NCBI GenBank assembly: GCA_964607765.1
Contig: CAZSNT010000026.1
Span: 16,678-80,677, forward strand
Reading direction: 5' to 3'
DNA: 64,000 nt
DNA from: CAZSNT01 sp964607765
Lineage (GTDB): Bacteria > Verrucomicrobiota > Lentisphaeria > Oligosphaerales > JABHEG01
Shown: piece after piece, positions 26,329-35,249 of the stretch
How positions within the stretch are numbered: the first letter of the stretch is position 1
Layout: every line of letters begins with the position of its first letter
Notes under the pieces: model-generated
What the model saw: the letters and a program-made list of their open reading frames with translations, nothing else
What the model was told of the DNA's origin: nothing
Database searches by the model: none
Program-made: the position numbers and the translations under genes

Positions 26329-28365
26329 ATGAACGACGACCTCAAAACACCTCGCCGGAACAGGTACGCCGTCAGTCTGTCGCTTGTTGTTGGCGGCTTG
26401 ATCTGCGTGGCCGGCGTTGCCCTGTACCTGCGAGCGCTCCAGGCGCCCTTCGTCCTTGATGACCACGGCTGGATCGTGGGCAATGCAGCGGTGCGCGGCA
26501 ACTTCGACCTCAGGGCGGTCTGGCAGCGAAGCCACACCCGGTTCCTCCCCGTGTTGTCCTTTGCGCTGAATCACCACATCCACGGGCTGCAGCTCACAGG
26601 CTACCATATCACAAGCGTCTGCATGCACGTGGCGGCAGCTTTGGTCGTCTGGGGGCTCGCCACAGAGGTCCTGAACAGCCGACGCCATCTGAGCAGCCTT
26701 CAGACCGTGCGTTGCTCCCGCCTGCCCGCTGCTTTCTGCGGCCTGCTCTTCCTGGTCCACCCCCTACAGACCCAGACAGTCAACTACCTGGTCCAACGCA
26801 TGGCGCTGATGGCAGGTCTCTTCTACCTGGCCGCCGTCTGGTTCTATGCCCGAGCAAGACGAGACGGGGGCACGCCTTCCTCAAGCAACACCCGCGCCAC
26901 GCTCAACTATGTTCTGTCGCTCCTCGCCGCGCTGTGTGCCGCGCACTGTAAGGAGAACGTACTGTCACTGCCGGCCGCGATCATCCTCTACGAGCTCTGC
27001 TTCGGTGAAAGACACGACAGGCGGGCCTGGACCTGGTGTCTGCCCTACATCGGCATCGTGGCCATCATCCCGTGGTGGTTCTTCAGCGGCAGTGCCATCC
27101 TCTCCACCGACGACGCCGGTCTGCTGCCGCGCGTGCCGCAGGCCGCGACCCGATGGCAGTACCTGTTGACCCAAACCCGTGTGCTCGTGCGGTATCTGAT
27201 GCTGCTCGTGGCGCCCGTGCGCCAGAGCTTCGACCACGACATCCCCATCTCCCCGGGCCTGTGGCATGCCACAACCCTGGCAAGCGCCGGGCTGCTTCTT
27301 GTTCTCGCAACGGGCGGACTGAAGAACTGTCGCCGGCACCCCATGCCGGCCTTTGGCGTGCTGTGGTTCTTTATCACGCTGTCCGTTGAATCCAGTCTGA
27401 TCCCTCTCCGCGTCGTCATGAACGAGCACCGTCTGTATCTGGCCACCGCCGGATACTGCTTCGGCGCGGCCTGGTTTCTCTGCCTGGTGGCCGCACGACG
27501 GCCCCCAAACGCCGGCGAGCCCCCCGCCGGTGCCGCCGCGCACACGGGAACGCTCGGCCACCGCGTGGGACAGCACCCCGTGGCAGTCACCGCGCTGGCC
27601 GTGCTCGTGCTCTGTGTCTACGCCACAATGACGTACCAGCGCAATGGCGTCTGGCGCTCGGCCCTCTCCCTGTGGGACGACGCGGCCCGCAAATCGCCAC
27701 GAGCAGCCCGGGCGGTCGAACAGCGCGGCGTGGCGTACTTCGAGCTTGGAGACCACGAGCGCGCCTTGGCAGACCTGGAACAGGCAATCGTCCTCAATCC
27801 CCGCTCATGGTGGGCACGTCGGTACCGCGCCCGCGTCCGAATGCAGCAGGGCGAGTATGTGCAGGCGCTGCATGACTATTCTGCCGCGCTGCAAGTCAAT
27901 CCCCGCGACGCCGACTCCTACGTCCAGCGTGCACTGCTGTATGAGAACGCGCTGAACAACACGACAAAGGCTCAGGAAGACATCGAAGCCGCACTCGAAA
28001 TCGCTCCCCGGCACGCAGAGGCCTGGCTGCATCGGGGCAACCTGCTGCTCCGCAAGGGGCACTGGGAAGACGCTGTGCACTGCTACGAGCAGCTCCTGGA
28101 CAAGCCGATGCGCGCCGCCGACGCGCATCTGAACATCGGCATTGCACGGCTGCAGCAGAACAGGATCGAGGAGGCCAACGCGAACTTCGACGCGGCTATC
28201 GGGAAGCAGCGCGACAGTGCATGGGCGTACTACTACCGCGGTCTCATAAGCCTGCACAAAGGCCGGAAGGGGCAAGCCCGCCAGGACGCGATGGAGGCCG
28301 CACGCTACGGTGTGCCCGTGCCCGACATCGTGCAGGCATGGCAGCGAGCACGCACAGACGGTTGA
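26329..28365 (+). CDS. TMTC-like membrane glycosyltransferase with TPR repeats
   Basis: 678 residues, third paralogue of this architecture here. The N-terminal helix (LSLVVGGLICVAGVALYLRAL) is followed by the acidic loop APFVLDDHGWIVGN, then LVHPLQTQTVNYLVQRMAL, the bacterial TMTC-like signature. About nine further hydrophobic segments reach residue ~430. Five to six TPRs complete the protein (DHERALADLEQAIVLNPRSW and following). The function inferred from family is sugar transfer to exported protein. No clear ribosome site is visible. It diverges from the GT2/flippase pair. Confidence 0.83.
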   Translation: MNDDLKTPRRNRYAVSLSLVVGGLICVAGVALYLRALQAPFVLDDHGWIVGNAAVRGNFDLRAVWQRSHTRFLPVLSFALNHHIHGLQLTGYHITSVCMHVAAALVVWGLATEVLNSRRHLSSLQTVRCSRLPAAFCGLLFLVHPLQTQTVNYLVQRMALMAGLFYLAAVWFYARARRDGGTPSSSNTRATLNYVLSLLAALCAAHCKENVLSLPAAIILYELCFGERHDRRAWTWCLPYIGIVAIIPWWFFSGSAILSTDDAGLLPRVPQAATRWQYLLTQTRVLVRYLMLLVAPVRQSFDHDIPISPGLWHATTLASAGLLLVLATGGLKNCRRHPMPAFGVLWFFITLSVESSLIPLRVVMNEHRLYLATAGYCFGAAWFLCLVAARRPPNAGEPPAGAAAHTGTLGHRVGQHPVAVTALAVLVLCVYATMTYQRNGVWRSALSLWDDAARKSPRAARAVEQRGVAYFELGDHERALADLEQAIVLNPRSWWARRYRARVRMQQGEYVQALHDYSAALQVNPRDADSYVQRALLYENALNNTTKAQEDIEAALEIAPRHAEAWLHRGNLLLRKGHWEDAVHCYEQLLDKPMRAADAHLNIGIARLQQNRIEEANANFDAAIGKQRDSAWAYYYRGLISLHKGRKGQARQDAMEAARYGVPVPDIVQAWQRARTDG

Positions 28366-28431
28366 ATCAGCCAGCGCCGTGGATGGGGACGGTCCAGGGG
28401 GGACCAGAAGTCAGCCTGGCCGAACGCCAAC

Positions 28432-28454
28432 CTGAACACCGAACACGGAACACC
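28432..28454. repeat. GAACACCGAACAC-type low-complexity repeat
   Basis: An imperfect run of GAACAC words between two convergent genes. Closely similar runs occur at 34418-34440 and 40837-40855, both directly upstream of start codons. Confidence 0.5.
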
Positions 28455-28497
28455 GTCCGGTCTGTTGTCTGGCCCAAGGATCCTCAGCGAGGCGCGA

Positions 28498-31400
28498 TCA
28501 CTCCGGCTTGGACGTGGACAGCAGCAGCGTCCGGGCACGCATGTGCCCGAGCCGGCGGTCCGTCTCGAGAAGCTCCGGGTACGCCGCTGCAGGAATGACG
28601 GCCGGCGCCAGTTCCGCCTCGTGCACAAGCCGCAGTGTCGCAGCGCCCGGTGCGTCGGCCAAACCGTCCACGCCGGTGAGCGCAACCCGCACGCGACCGG
28701 CGCCCACTGGCGCCTGCCAGTTCATCAGGGCCGGGGCCAGAATGACCCGGGACACTTCCTCGGGACACGTGACAGTGGTCACGATCCGGCGCCGCACGGG
28801 CACAGCCCAGTAGAGCGGGTTCGTCCGCTCGTCCGCCCTGGTACCCAGCAATCCCGTCAGCGACGTAGGCGACGTCAGGTAGAGAAACTCCCCGTCCCGC
28901 ACAGCCAACCCCTTCACGCGAGCAGTGAATGACTCAACGCCAGGATACGCGTCGAACTCGGTCATCAACGCACCCTCCGCCTCGGCGGACTGCGAGATCC
29001 TGGCCAAGGCCTCCAGGTGGTAACGACGACGCTCCTCGGGCGGCATCTCGGAGAATCGCCGGTTCATCCCGCCGAACATGGTTCCGTGGTAATAAACCGT
29101 CTTGCGCACGAGTGCATCGCCGTTGGGCGCCAGCTCAACGTCAACACACACATCGCCCCGATCCTCGCACCCCGACGCAGCCCGAATCGGTGTGGGCTCA
29201 AGCCCACTGAGAGACAGGCCCAGCCTGCCATCGTGCCGCGTAGCGCCCAGCTCGGCATACTGACTCGTGTCGTTCAGGATGACCTCGCGCCCGTACACGC
29301 GTACGCGCACCAGCACGTCATTGAAAAGACTCAACGCAGGATAGGCAATCAAGGGGCGTTGCAGGTCGGGCTGACGCGGAGACCACGACGCCAGAACAAA
29401 CTCGGGCCGGAGCCCCGCAGCCTCCAGCATGGCGAACAGCACGATGGCACGATCGCTCGCGTTCCCGTAGCCGTCAGCCAGCGTCCTGTCGGCCGGGCAA
29501 CATGCCGTCAGAGGCAACGCATGCAGGCCCGGGCCTGCGCTTCGGATCTGTTTGGCAACGTGATCCCGGATGACAATGGCACGGTCTCTCGAGGTCGCGC
29601 AGTCAGCGGTGATCTTCCGGGCCAGAGCCTGGACCACCGGCTGCTCTGAGGCGGCACGCGTGAAAGCGTCCTGCACACGCCCGGCGTAATCCCGCCAGTC
29701 CCCGGACGACACGAAAACGGTCGGGTTGAACGCCCACCAGGGCGGCAACCCACTCTCAGGCTTCACGCTCGGCTGGTCCCTGACCGTCCATTCGTAGACG
29801 AGCGTGTCGCCGGCAGAACGCTGTCCACGCTCGATGACCTGCTCGCCGGGCTTGGACGTCGGCGCCATGGTGCCGTGATCGAATACCGCGCGCCGCAGCG
29901 GCAGCGCGGCCGGCACGGTGAGCCGGACTGTCTTCAGCTCGATCGGGTCATGGCCTCGGAACGAGTGGCGCATGGCAAAGAACGGGCGGTCTTTCTTGAC
30001 GCGCACATACTCGTATTCGACCACACTGCCGACCTCCACGCTTGGGAGACTGGCGACCAACGTCTTGCCCGCCGGATAGCGCGGCGCCGACCCCACCCAG
30101 GAGGCGTCCATCTCATTGATCTCCTGGTCGCTGATCTCCTTGACCACATCGCCATTCGTCACGGTGGCCTTGACCAGCCGGACCTCTTCCCATGCAGGAT
30201 TGTAGTCCCACTTCAGCTCGGAGTAGTCCTTCTTGCCCTTGTAGGTCAGAATGCGCAAGCGCACACGGCGCGTCGCGGACCAACTGTGAGCATCCGTCAC
30301 CGTGTAGTCCCACACGTCGCTCAACATGGTCACGTCCGCCTCGCCGGACGCCGATGGCGATGCCTCGCTGCGCCGAAAAATCGGCTTCTTCCTCGCATTC
30401 ACCTCGATGCTCTTCAGAACATCCTTCAGCGCCAGATACTGATCCGGACTGAACTCCACGGCCTTCAGCAGGAACTCGCTGCGCCCTGTCAGACCACCCT
30501 CTGACGCCGCCAGCTGCCGGCGCCAGAAGATCGTGTCATCCTCCAGCGTTGGGTAGTCCGGCATCTTCAGGACCCGGCCCAAGGACGGGTCCAGCTTCAG
30601 ATCCAGCGTCTCCCGCACGCCGCATGCAATGTCGGTCTCAAGAGGGTAGTTGCGCTTCTTCAGCCCCGTCTTGCCGAGGATGAAGTTCACCATCCCCACA
30701 CGCGCGCCCATGCGCGGAACAGGCAGCATGGCGTACTCCCCATCACTCACAACCACGTCATCCGCCTCGTAGGCGACGTGAACCTGAAGCGGCTCGGCGG
30801 TGTTCAGCATGTCCTGAGGCGTGATCCGCAGATCGGTCAACCGCGCACCCGCCACGAGCCGCTTCACCGCGCCCTCGAAAAAGCGCCGACGTTGCTCAGG
30901 CTTGATCCGCGAGAAGTAGCCGCGATACGCGTTGTCGTTTATGCCTTCGAAATCCAGGAGACACTCGCCGGTCAATGTCCCGTCCCGGTCGATGGCAGCC
31001 TGAGTCGCGATGCGCATCAGGTTCGATTCGGCCGGTACGATGGGGGACGTCAGCAGCGTCTCCCCCGCCGGCTTGGCCACCAGGTAGCTCTGATTGCACA
31101 GGTACGCCGGGAACATCTCCTTGGTGTTCTCGTCAGTCGGATCCATCAGCGTATAGCTGCCGTCGTCGTTCTCCACTGCGGCAATCGCGTGGTTGAAGAA
31201 CGGCTGAGGAACTTCGGCGTCCTTCTTCGGGCCGTTGTGAATCAGTACCGGGAACGCCTTCATCCCGGCCAGCCGCAGCATGACAGCCAGCAACGCGGCC
31301 TTGTCCCGGCAGACGCCGTGCCGATTCTCAAACGTCAACTTGACATCGTGCGGCTCGTAGCCGGGCGCTTCCTTCTCGACCGTGATACCCAGGTACCGCA

Positions 31401-32391
31401 CTTCCTGGGAGACGAACTTGAAGATGGCTTTGATCTGCTGCTCGCGCCCCGTGACGCCCCGCACAAGCTCCTTCACGCGTGTGCGCATCTCGGGCGTGGG
31501 CTCGTAGTGCGGTTCTGACAAGTTCCAGTACCACGTCGAAATCTCGCGCCAGTCCGTGATCGTGCTGACCAGCAGACGCTGCACGACCGTGTACAGAGCC
31601 GGCATGTTCGGCTCCCGGTACATGCGTGGTACGTCCCGTGCCTCCCAACGGTGCACCGTGCGGCCGTCCTCAGACTGCACCCGGCTGTATTCGACAGTGC
31701 CCTCGATCTCGCTCTTCAAAGCAATGTTATGCAAAGGCAGCGCAGCCGGAGCCTGCACCTCGTATACGTAGCGCCTGATCGGGCTGGTGTATTCCAGGAC
31801 CTGGTAGTCGCTCCACGTGTTCGGAACGCGCGGCTTGGTGATCTCGCGGAACGCCACGTACCGCACCATGTCCCCCACCTCGAGCTCGGGAATCCCAACC
31901 TGGAGAATCTTCTGGTTCGGGTTGTAGATGTTTGCGCTCATCTGCGAACGATCCACCATCACACGGCTCTGCTTGGCTACGTCCACAGCCACAACGCGAC
32001 CGTCAGGCTTGATCACCTGCACCAGCTTGAACGACGCCGTGCCGTACGGAAGCGTGAAGTGACGCGAGAGCGTCTTGCCGTCACGCTTCCCCTTCTCGGT
32101 CAACACCTTGAAAACCGTGTCATCCCACTCCACAGAACGACCGTCAGGCTCGTACCGAACAATGATGTGATCGTCCACAAGCACATCGTCCGCGTTCGGG
32201 TACTTCTCGGCAGTGACCGACGCAGCAGCACGCCGCACGGTGTCAATGTCGAGAATCCCCTTCGAGTAGTCCTGTTGAGCATGACAGAGCCCGCCGAGTG
32301 TGAACGAAAGGGCAACCAGAACTAACCTGGCCGTGACGTCCTTCAGCCCATGGCCCGCAGTCCGCTTATCGGTGAAATGTGTCAAAACCAT
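28498..32391 (-). CDS. Exported double DUF3857/transglutaminase-like protein
   Basis: 1297 residues with a signal peptide (VLVALSFTLGGLCHA, cleavage before QQDYS). Two DUF3857-transglutaminase modules follow. In the first, the cysteine-protease-like triad is intact: HGVCRDKAALLAVMLRLAGM with Cys ~361, PFFNHAIAAVE with His, and LMDPTDENT with Asp. In the second (DGYGNASDRAIVLFAMLEAA), Ala ~978 occupies the Cys position and the His position reads FNDVLV, so this copy is probably inactive and structural. Each module is preceded by a beta-rich DUF3857 (for example RMYREPNMPALYTVVQRLL and the YEYVRVKKDRPFFAMRHS region). It is probably periplasmic. GGGAGGAA lies 9 bases before the ATG. The substrate is unknown. 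Confidence 0.85.
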   Translation of the reverse strand: MVLTHFTDKRTAGHGLKDVTARLVLVALSFTLGGLCHAQQDYSKGILDIDTVRRAAASVTAEKYPNADDVLVDDHIIVRYEPDGRSVEWDDTVFKVLTEKGKRDGKTLSRHFTLPYGTASFKLVQVIKPDGRVVAVDVAKQSRVMVDRSQMSANIYNPNQKILQVGIPELEVGDMVRYVAFREITKPRVPNTWSDYQVLEYTSPIRRYVYEVQAPAALPLHNIALKSEIEGTVEYSRVQSEDGRTVHRWEARDVPRMYREPNMPALYTVVQRLLVSTITDWREISTWYWNLSEPHYEPTPEMRTRVKELVRGVTGREQQIKAIFKFVSQEVRYLGITVEKEAPGYEPHDVKLTFENRHGVCRDKAALLAVMLRLAGMKAFPVLIHNGPKKDAEVPQPFFNHAIAAVENDDGSYTLMDPTDENTKEMFPAYLCNQSYLVAKPAGETLLTSPIVPAESNLMRIATQAAIDRDGTLTGECLLDFEGINDNAYRGYFSRIKPEQRRRFFEGAVKRLVAGARLTDLRITPQDMLNTAEPLQVHVAYEADDVVVSDGEYAMLPVPRMGARVGMVNFILGKTGLKKRNYPLETDIACGVRETLDLKLDPSLGRVLKMPDYPTLEDDTIFWRRQLAASEGGLTGRSEFLLKAVEFSPDQYLALKDVLKSIEVNARKKPIFRRSEASPSASGEADVTMLSDVWDYTVTDAHSWSATRRVRLRILTYKGKKDYSELKWDYNPAWEEVRLVKATVTNGDVVKEISDQEINEMDASWVGSAPRYPAGKTLVASLPSVEVGSVVEYEYVRVKKDRPFFAMRHSFRGHDPIELKTVRLTVPAALPLRRAVFDHGTMAPTSKPGEQVIERGQRSAGDTLVYEWTVRDQPSVKPESGLPPWWAFNPTVFVSSGDWRDYAGRVQDAFTRAASEQPVVQALARKITADCATSRDRAIVIRDHVAKQIRSAGPGLHALPLTACCPADRTLADGYGNASDRAIVLFAMLEAAGLRPEFVLASWSPRQPDLQRPLIAYPALSLFNDVLVRVRVYGREVILNDTSQYAELGATRHDGRLGLSLSGLEPTPIRAASGCEDRGDVCVDVELAPNGDALVRKTVYYHGTMFGGMNRRFSEMPPEERRRYHLEALARISQSAEAEGALMTEFDAYPGVESFTARVKGLAVRDGEFLYLTSPTSLTGLLGTRADERTNPLYWAVPVRRRIVTTVTCPEEVSRVILAPALMNWQAPVGAGRVRVALTGVDGLADAPGAATLRLVHEAELAPAVIPAAAYPELLETDRRLGHMRARTLLLSTSKPE

Positions 32392-32453
32392 CTGTCTCTA
32401 TTCCTCCCGAGCAACAAATAATGAATTCCAGGTAACGAATCACCAATCACGAA

Positions 32454-33539
32454 TCACGAGCCGCCTGGCCGCCCGGCCAGGAAACCCCGGATCGATGCGC
32501 CCAACGGCGGCCGCAGTATGCCCCGTTCCGTGACCAACCCCGCAATCAGGGCGTGCGGTGTCACGTCGAACGCAGGATTGTACGTCGGACAGTCGGCCGG
32601 CGCGGTCAGACGCCCGAAGCCGCACCGGATCTCGTCCGGATCCCGCTGCTCGATCGGGATCTGCGCGCCCGTCGCGAGTTCGGGATCAATGGTCGAATAC
32701 GGCGCCGCTACGTAGAACGGGATGCCGTGATACTGCGCCAGCACAGCCACCCCGTAGGTCCCGATTTTGTTGGCTGCATCACCGTTCGCAGCAATCCGGT
32801 CCGCCCCGACAACCACCAGGTCAATCTTACCTTCACGCATGACCTGGCCAGCCATGTTGTCGCAGATCACAGTCACATCGACCCCCGCCCGACGCAACTC
32901 CCACGCCGTCAGACGCGAGCCCTGCAGCAACGGCCGCGTCTCGTCCGCGAACACCTTGAAACGCATGCCGCGCTCATGCGCGCAGTACATCGGCGACAGC
33001 GCCGTGCCATAGTCGCTCGTGGCCAACGCGCCCGCATTGCAGTGAGTCAGAACACCAAAGTCGGGACGATCCTCAAAGAGCACGCAGCCGTTCTCGCCGA
33101 TCGCGCGGCACAGAGAAATGTCCTCCGCAAGAATCGCCAGCCCCTCACGGACAAGACACTCCTTCAACGCGCCCACGTCCGACTCCGATCCGCACGCTTC
33201 CCTCAACCGTCCGACGCACCGAGCCAGCGCCCACGCCAGATTTACCGCCGTGGGCCGGGACTTGGCGAGCACAGCGGCATGCGCCTCGACTTCGGCGAGA
33301 AAGGACGATGTGTCGGACGCAGAGTTGTGCTGACTGACCGCGGCCAGCCCCAAGCCCGCCGCACACCCGATCGCCGGCGCGCCACGCACCACGAGCCGTT
33401 TGATCGCATCCACAATGGCGTCCCGATCGTCAAGCTCAACATACGTCAACTGAGACGGCAGCAGCGTCTGGTCGATCAAACGCAGTCTGCCAGGTAACAC
33501 ACCGTCACCCACCCGGGACCACCGTACCGCGTCAAGCAT
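32454..33539 (-). CDS. mtnA: S-methyl-5-thioribose-1-phosphate isomerase
   Basis: 361 residues, of the eIF2B-alpha/MtnA superfamily. MtnA isomerises methylthioribose-1-phosphate to methylthioribulose-1-phosphate in methionine salvage or in the DHAP shunt. The N-terminal VVRGAPAIGCAAGLGLA and SRPTAVNLAWAL are family hallmarks. The catalytic pair is present: Cys167 in LTHCNAGALAT and Asp247 in VVVGADRIAANGDAANKIGT, the usual 80-residue spacing. The ATG at 33539 has AAGGAG 9 bases upstream, so the longer open frame upstream through the riboswitch is not coding. No other mtn gene is adjacent. Confidence 0.92.
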   Translation of the reverse strand: MLDAVRWSRVGDGVLPGRLRLIDQTLLPSQLTYVELDDRDAIVDAIKRLVVRGAPAIGCAAGLGLAAVSQHNSASDTSSFLAEVEAHAAVLAKSRPTAVNLAWALARCVGRLREACGSESDVGALKECLVREGLAILAEDISLCRAIGENGCVLFEDRPDFGVLTHCNAGALATSDYGTALSPMYCAHERGMRFKVFADETRPLLQGSRLTAWELRRAGVDVTVICDNMAGQVMREGKIDLVVVGADRIAANGDAANKIGTYGVAVLAQYHGIPFYVAAPYSTIDPELATGAQIPIEQRDPDEIRCGFGRLTAPADCPTYNPAFDVTPHALIAGLVTERGILRPPLGASIRGFLAGRPGGS

Positions 33540-33657
33540 TGCACTTGGCTCCTTGTTCACAGCGTCCTCGCACGCACCACGCGCACGCGCAGACAACCGC
33601 GACCAAGAGAACATAACACGGCAACGCGAATGCGCCCACGCAATTCTGCCCCCTGCC

Positions 33658-33960
33658 ATGCCCGATTTCCCCTCATCCTCCGCCCTCGGCAAGGCACACG
33701 CGATCGGCGAAACGGAGGGCTTCTGCAAGGTCATCGCGGACGCTGAAACCGACCAGATCCTCGGCGTACACATTGTCGGCCCGCACGCCACCGACTTGAT
33801 CGCCGAGGCAGTCGCCGGTATGCACTTGGAGGTCACGGCCGAGGAACTGGCGCGCACCATGCACGCGCACCCGACCCTGGCCGAGGCACTGCTGGAAGCC
33901 ACGCACGCCGTACACGGCCAGTGCATCCACATGCCCGCTCCGCGTCGCAAACGCAAGTAA
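33658..33960 (+). pseudogene. C-terminal dimerisation domain of lipoamide dehydrogenase, truncated
   Basis: The frame encodes about 100 residues matching only the end of class I flavin disulfide reductases such as Lpd. KAHAIGETEGFCKVIADAET, then ILGVHIVGPHATDLIAEAVA, and MHAHPTLAEALLEATHAVHG, which holds the His-Glu catalytic dyad of the dimer partner. The FAD and NAD domains and the redox disulfide are absent, and no sequence upstream continues the homology. The ATG at 33658 lacks a good ribosome site; an ATG at 33553 is also in frame. It is most simply a deletion relic; a free-standing domain cannot be excluded. Confidence 0.72.
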
Positions 33961-34000
33961 TCCACGACGGATGTCGCTCCCCTTCGGACCGCAGAGCCCA

Positions 34001-34095
34001 GCTCCCTGAAAGGGAGCAACATGTCAGCCCAGCGAGAATCGCTGGGACAACACGCAGACCACGACCAGATTCCCGCTCTCTGAAGGAGAGCAACA
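34001..34095. repeat. Dispersed double-hairpin repeat, one full and one partial copy
   Basis: A GCTCCC-TGAAA-GGGAGC hairpin followed by AACATGTCAG and a second perfect hairpin CCCAGCGA-GAA-TCGCTGGG (to 34046). A second first-hairpin copy, GCTCTC-TGAAG-GAGAGC plus AACA, begins at 34075. The same two-hairpin unit recurs in tandem at 42050-42345. Confidence 0.8.
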
Positions 34096-34164
34096 CCCCC
34101 CTTTCCAGCCCCGGCCCGCTTGAAACGCCGCCATCCCAACGCCATGGTAACTGCCGACAACTGA

Positions 34165-34335
34165 GCAACTCCGGTCAGTGAACGGAACACGGTGTGAATC
34201 CGTGGCGGTCCCGCCGCTGTAACCGGCGATGTCTCGTCCGTGGCCATGGCCAGCCACTGGTCCCGGGAAGTCCGCTGCAGGATTCCCGCGACCGGGAAGG
34301 TGCGACGAGGCGCTTGAGCCGAAGCCAGAAGACGA
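34165..34335 (+). promoter_or_regulatory. Cobalamin riboswitch aptamer
   Basis: Conserved B12-aptamer elements appear in order: GGAACACGGTGTGAATCCG and CCCGCCGCTGTAA (34183-34222), GCCACTG (34252-34258), GGGAAGG (34294-34300), and the closing GCCGAAGCCAGAAGAC (34318-34333). It lies about 120 bases upstream of cobS in the same orientation. Adenosyl- or other cobalamin binding would be expected to turn off cobS-cobT. Confidence 0.92.
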
Positions 34336-34368
34336 ACTGACCAGAGCAAAGAAACAGAAGCCGATGGC

Positions 34369-34416
34369 AAAGGGTTCTGACACGGCGTCCGCGCGCCGGT
34401 CAGAGCCCTTTCTTTT
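34369..34416 (+). terminator. Riboswitch-controlled intrinsic terminator
   Basis: A 13-bp stem (AAAGGGTTCTGAC with GTCAGAGCCCTTT, one G-T pair) encloses a nested GGCG/CGCC pair and is followed by CTTTT. CTGACC at 34337-34342, just after the aptamer, can pair with GGTCAG at 34398-34403 in the terminator stem, giving an alternative antiterminator. This is a transcription-attenuation expression platform. Confidence 0.8.
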
Positions 34417-34417
34417 G

Positions 34418-34440
34418 CCTGAACACCGAACACTGAACAC
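34418..34440. repeat. GAACACCGAACAC-type low-complexity repeat
   Basis: A run of GAACAC words between the riboswitch terminator and the cobS start. It resembles the runs at 28432 and 40837. Confidence 0.5.
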
Positions 34441-34452
34441 TCCACCACCACC

Positions 34453-35220
34453 ATGAGCACAATCCGCAACGCCTGGCTCTCCCTCAGACTGGCCTTCGGC
34501 ATGCTCACGCGCCTGCCTGTCGGGGACCTGACGTCGGTCGCTGCTCAACACTGGCGCCTGTACACAGCCGCATTCCCTCTGGTCGGCTGGATCCTCGCGC
34601 TCATCGCCTTCGCGCCGGCCGCGCTCCTGGTCGCCTGGCATGGTCGCCCATCGCCGCAAGCGTCGTTCCTGCTGGCCTGCATCAGTACGGCCCTGCTCGC
34701 GTACCTGACGCGCGGCCTGCACCTTGACGGCTGGGCCGACACGTGTGACGCCCTGGGCGGCGGGTTCACTCCGGAACGGCGGCTGGAAATCCTGAAAGAC
34801 TCGCACATCGGCTCGTTCGGCACCATCGCGCTGTGCCTGCTGCTGCTGACCAAGACGGCGGCGCTCGCCGTGCTCTTCACGGCTGGGCAGCTTCCCGGAT
34901 GCGTGGGCGTCGTGGTGCTCTCCCGGCTCAGCATGTGCCTCCTCAGCGCGGTTGGCGAATACCCGCGCAAGGACGGCACTGCGGCACGTACCGTCGGCAA
35001 TGTGCGCCCCGCCGCTGTCGGCCTGGCCGTCGCCTTCTCCCTCCCCGTGGTGCTCGCGCCGGAGCTGGTGCCTGCAGCAGCAGCCATGGCCTTGATCGTG
35101 CTCCGGCTCCGGCGCCGGGCGCGGCACGCCTTTGGAGGCGTTACGGGTGATGTACTGGGCGCCTGCTGTGAAATGTGTGAAACCGTGGGCTATGCAACGG
35201 TGGCAATCCTGGTTCTGTAA
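34453..35220 (+). CDS. cobS: Adenosylcobinamide-GDP ribazoletransferase
   Basis: 255 residues, integral membrane enzyme joining adenosylcobinamide-GDP and alpha-ribazole to complete adenosylcobalamin. AAFPLVGWILALIAFAP is the conserved N-terminal segment, RGLHLDGWADTCDALGGG the metal-binding HLDG-x-ADT-x-D motif, and KDSHIGSFGTIALCLLLLTK the following conserved stretch. About six hydrophobic segments are seen. The ATG has no strong ribosome site but follows the riboswitch leader. cobT starts 30 bases after its end, and both should be under the B12 riboswitch. Confidence 0.94.
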   Translation: MSTIRNAWLSLRLAFGMLTRLPVGDLTSVAAQHWRLYTAAFPLVGWILALIAFAPAALLVAWHGRPSPQASFLLACISTALLAYLTRGLHLDGWADTCDALGGGFTPERRLEILKDSHIGSFGTIALCLLLLTKTAALAVLFTAGQLPGCVGVVVLSRLSMCLLSAVGEYPRKDGTAARTVGNVRPAAVGLAVAFSLPVVLAPELVPAAAAMALIVLRLRRRARHAFGGVTGDVLGACCEMCETVGYATVAILVL

Positions 35221-35249
35221 CCGCCAGACAACGAAGGAACTGCAAGACA

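Noticed and set aside
33540..34508. In-frame 5' extension of mtnA by 323 codons
   Set aside because: It would cross the truncated Lpd frame, the hairpin repeats and the antisense of the riboswitch. The internal ATG at 33539 has an AAGGAG site and matches the family N-terminus.
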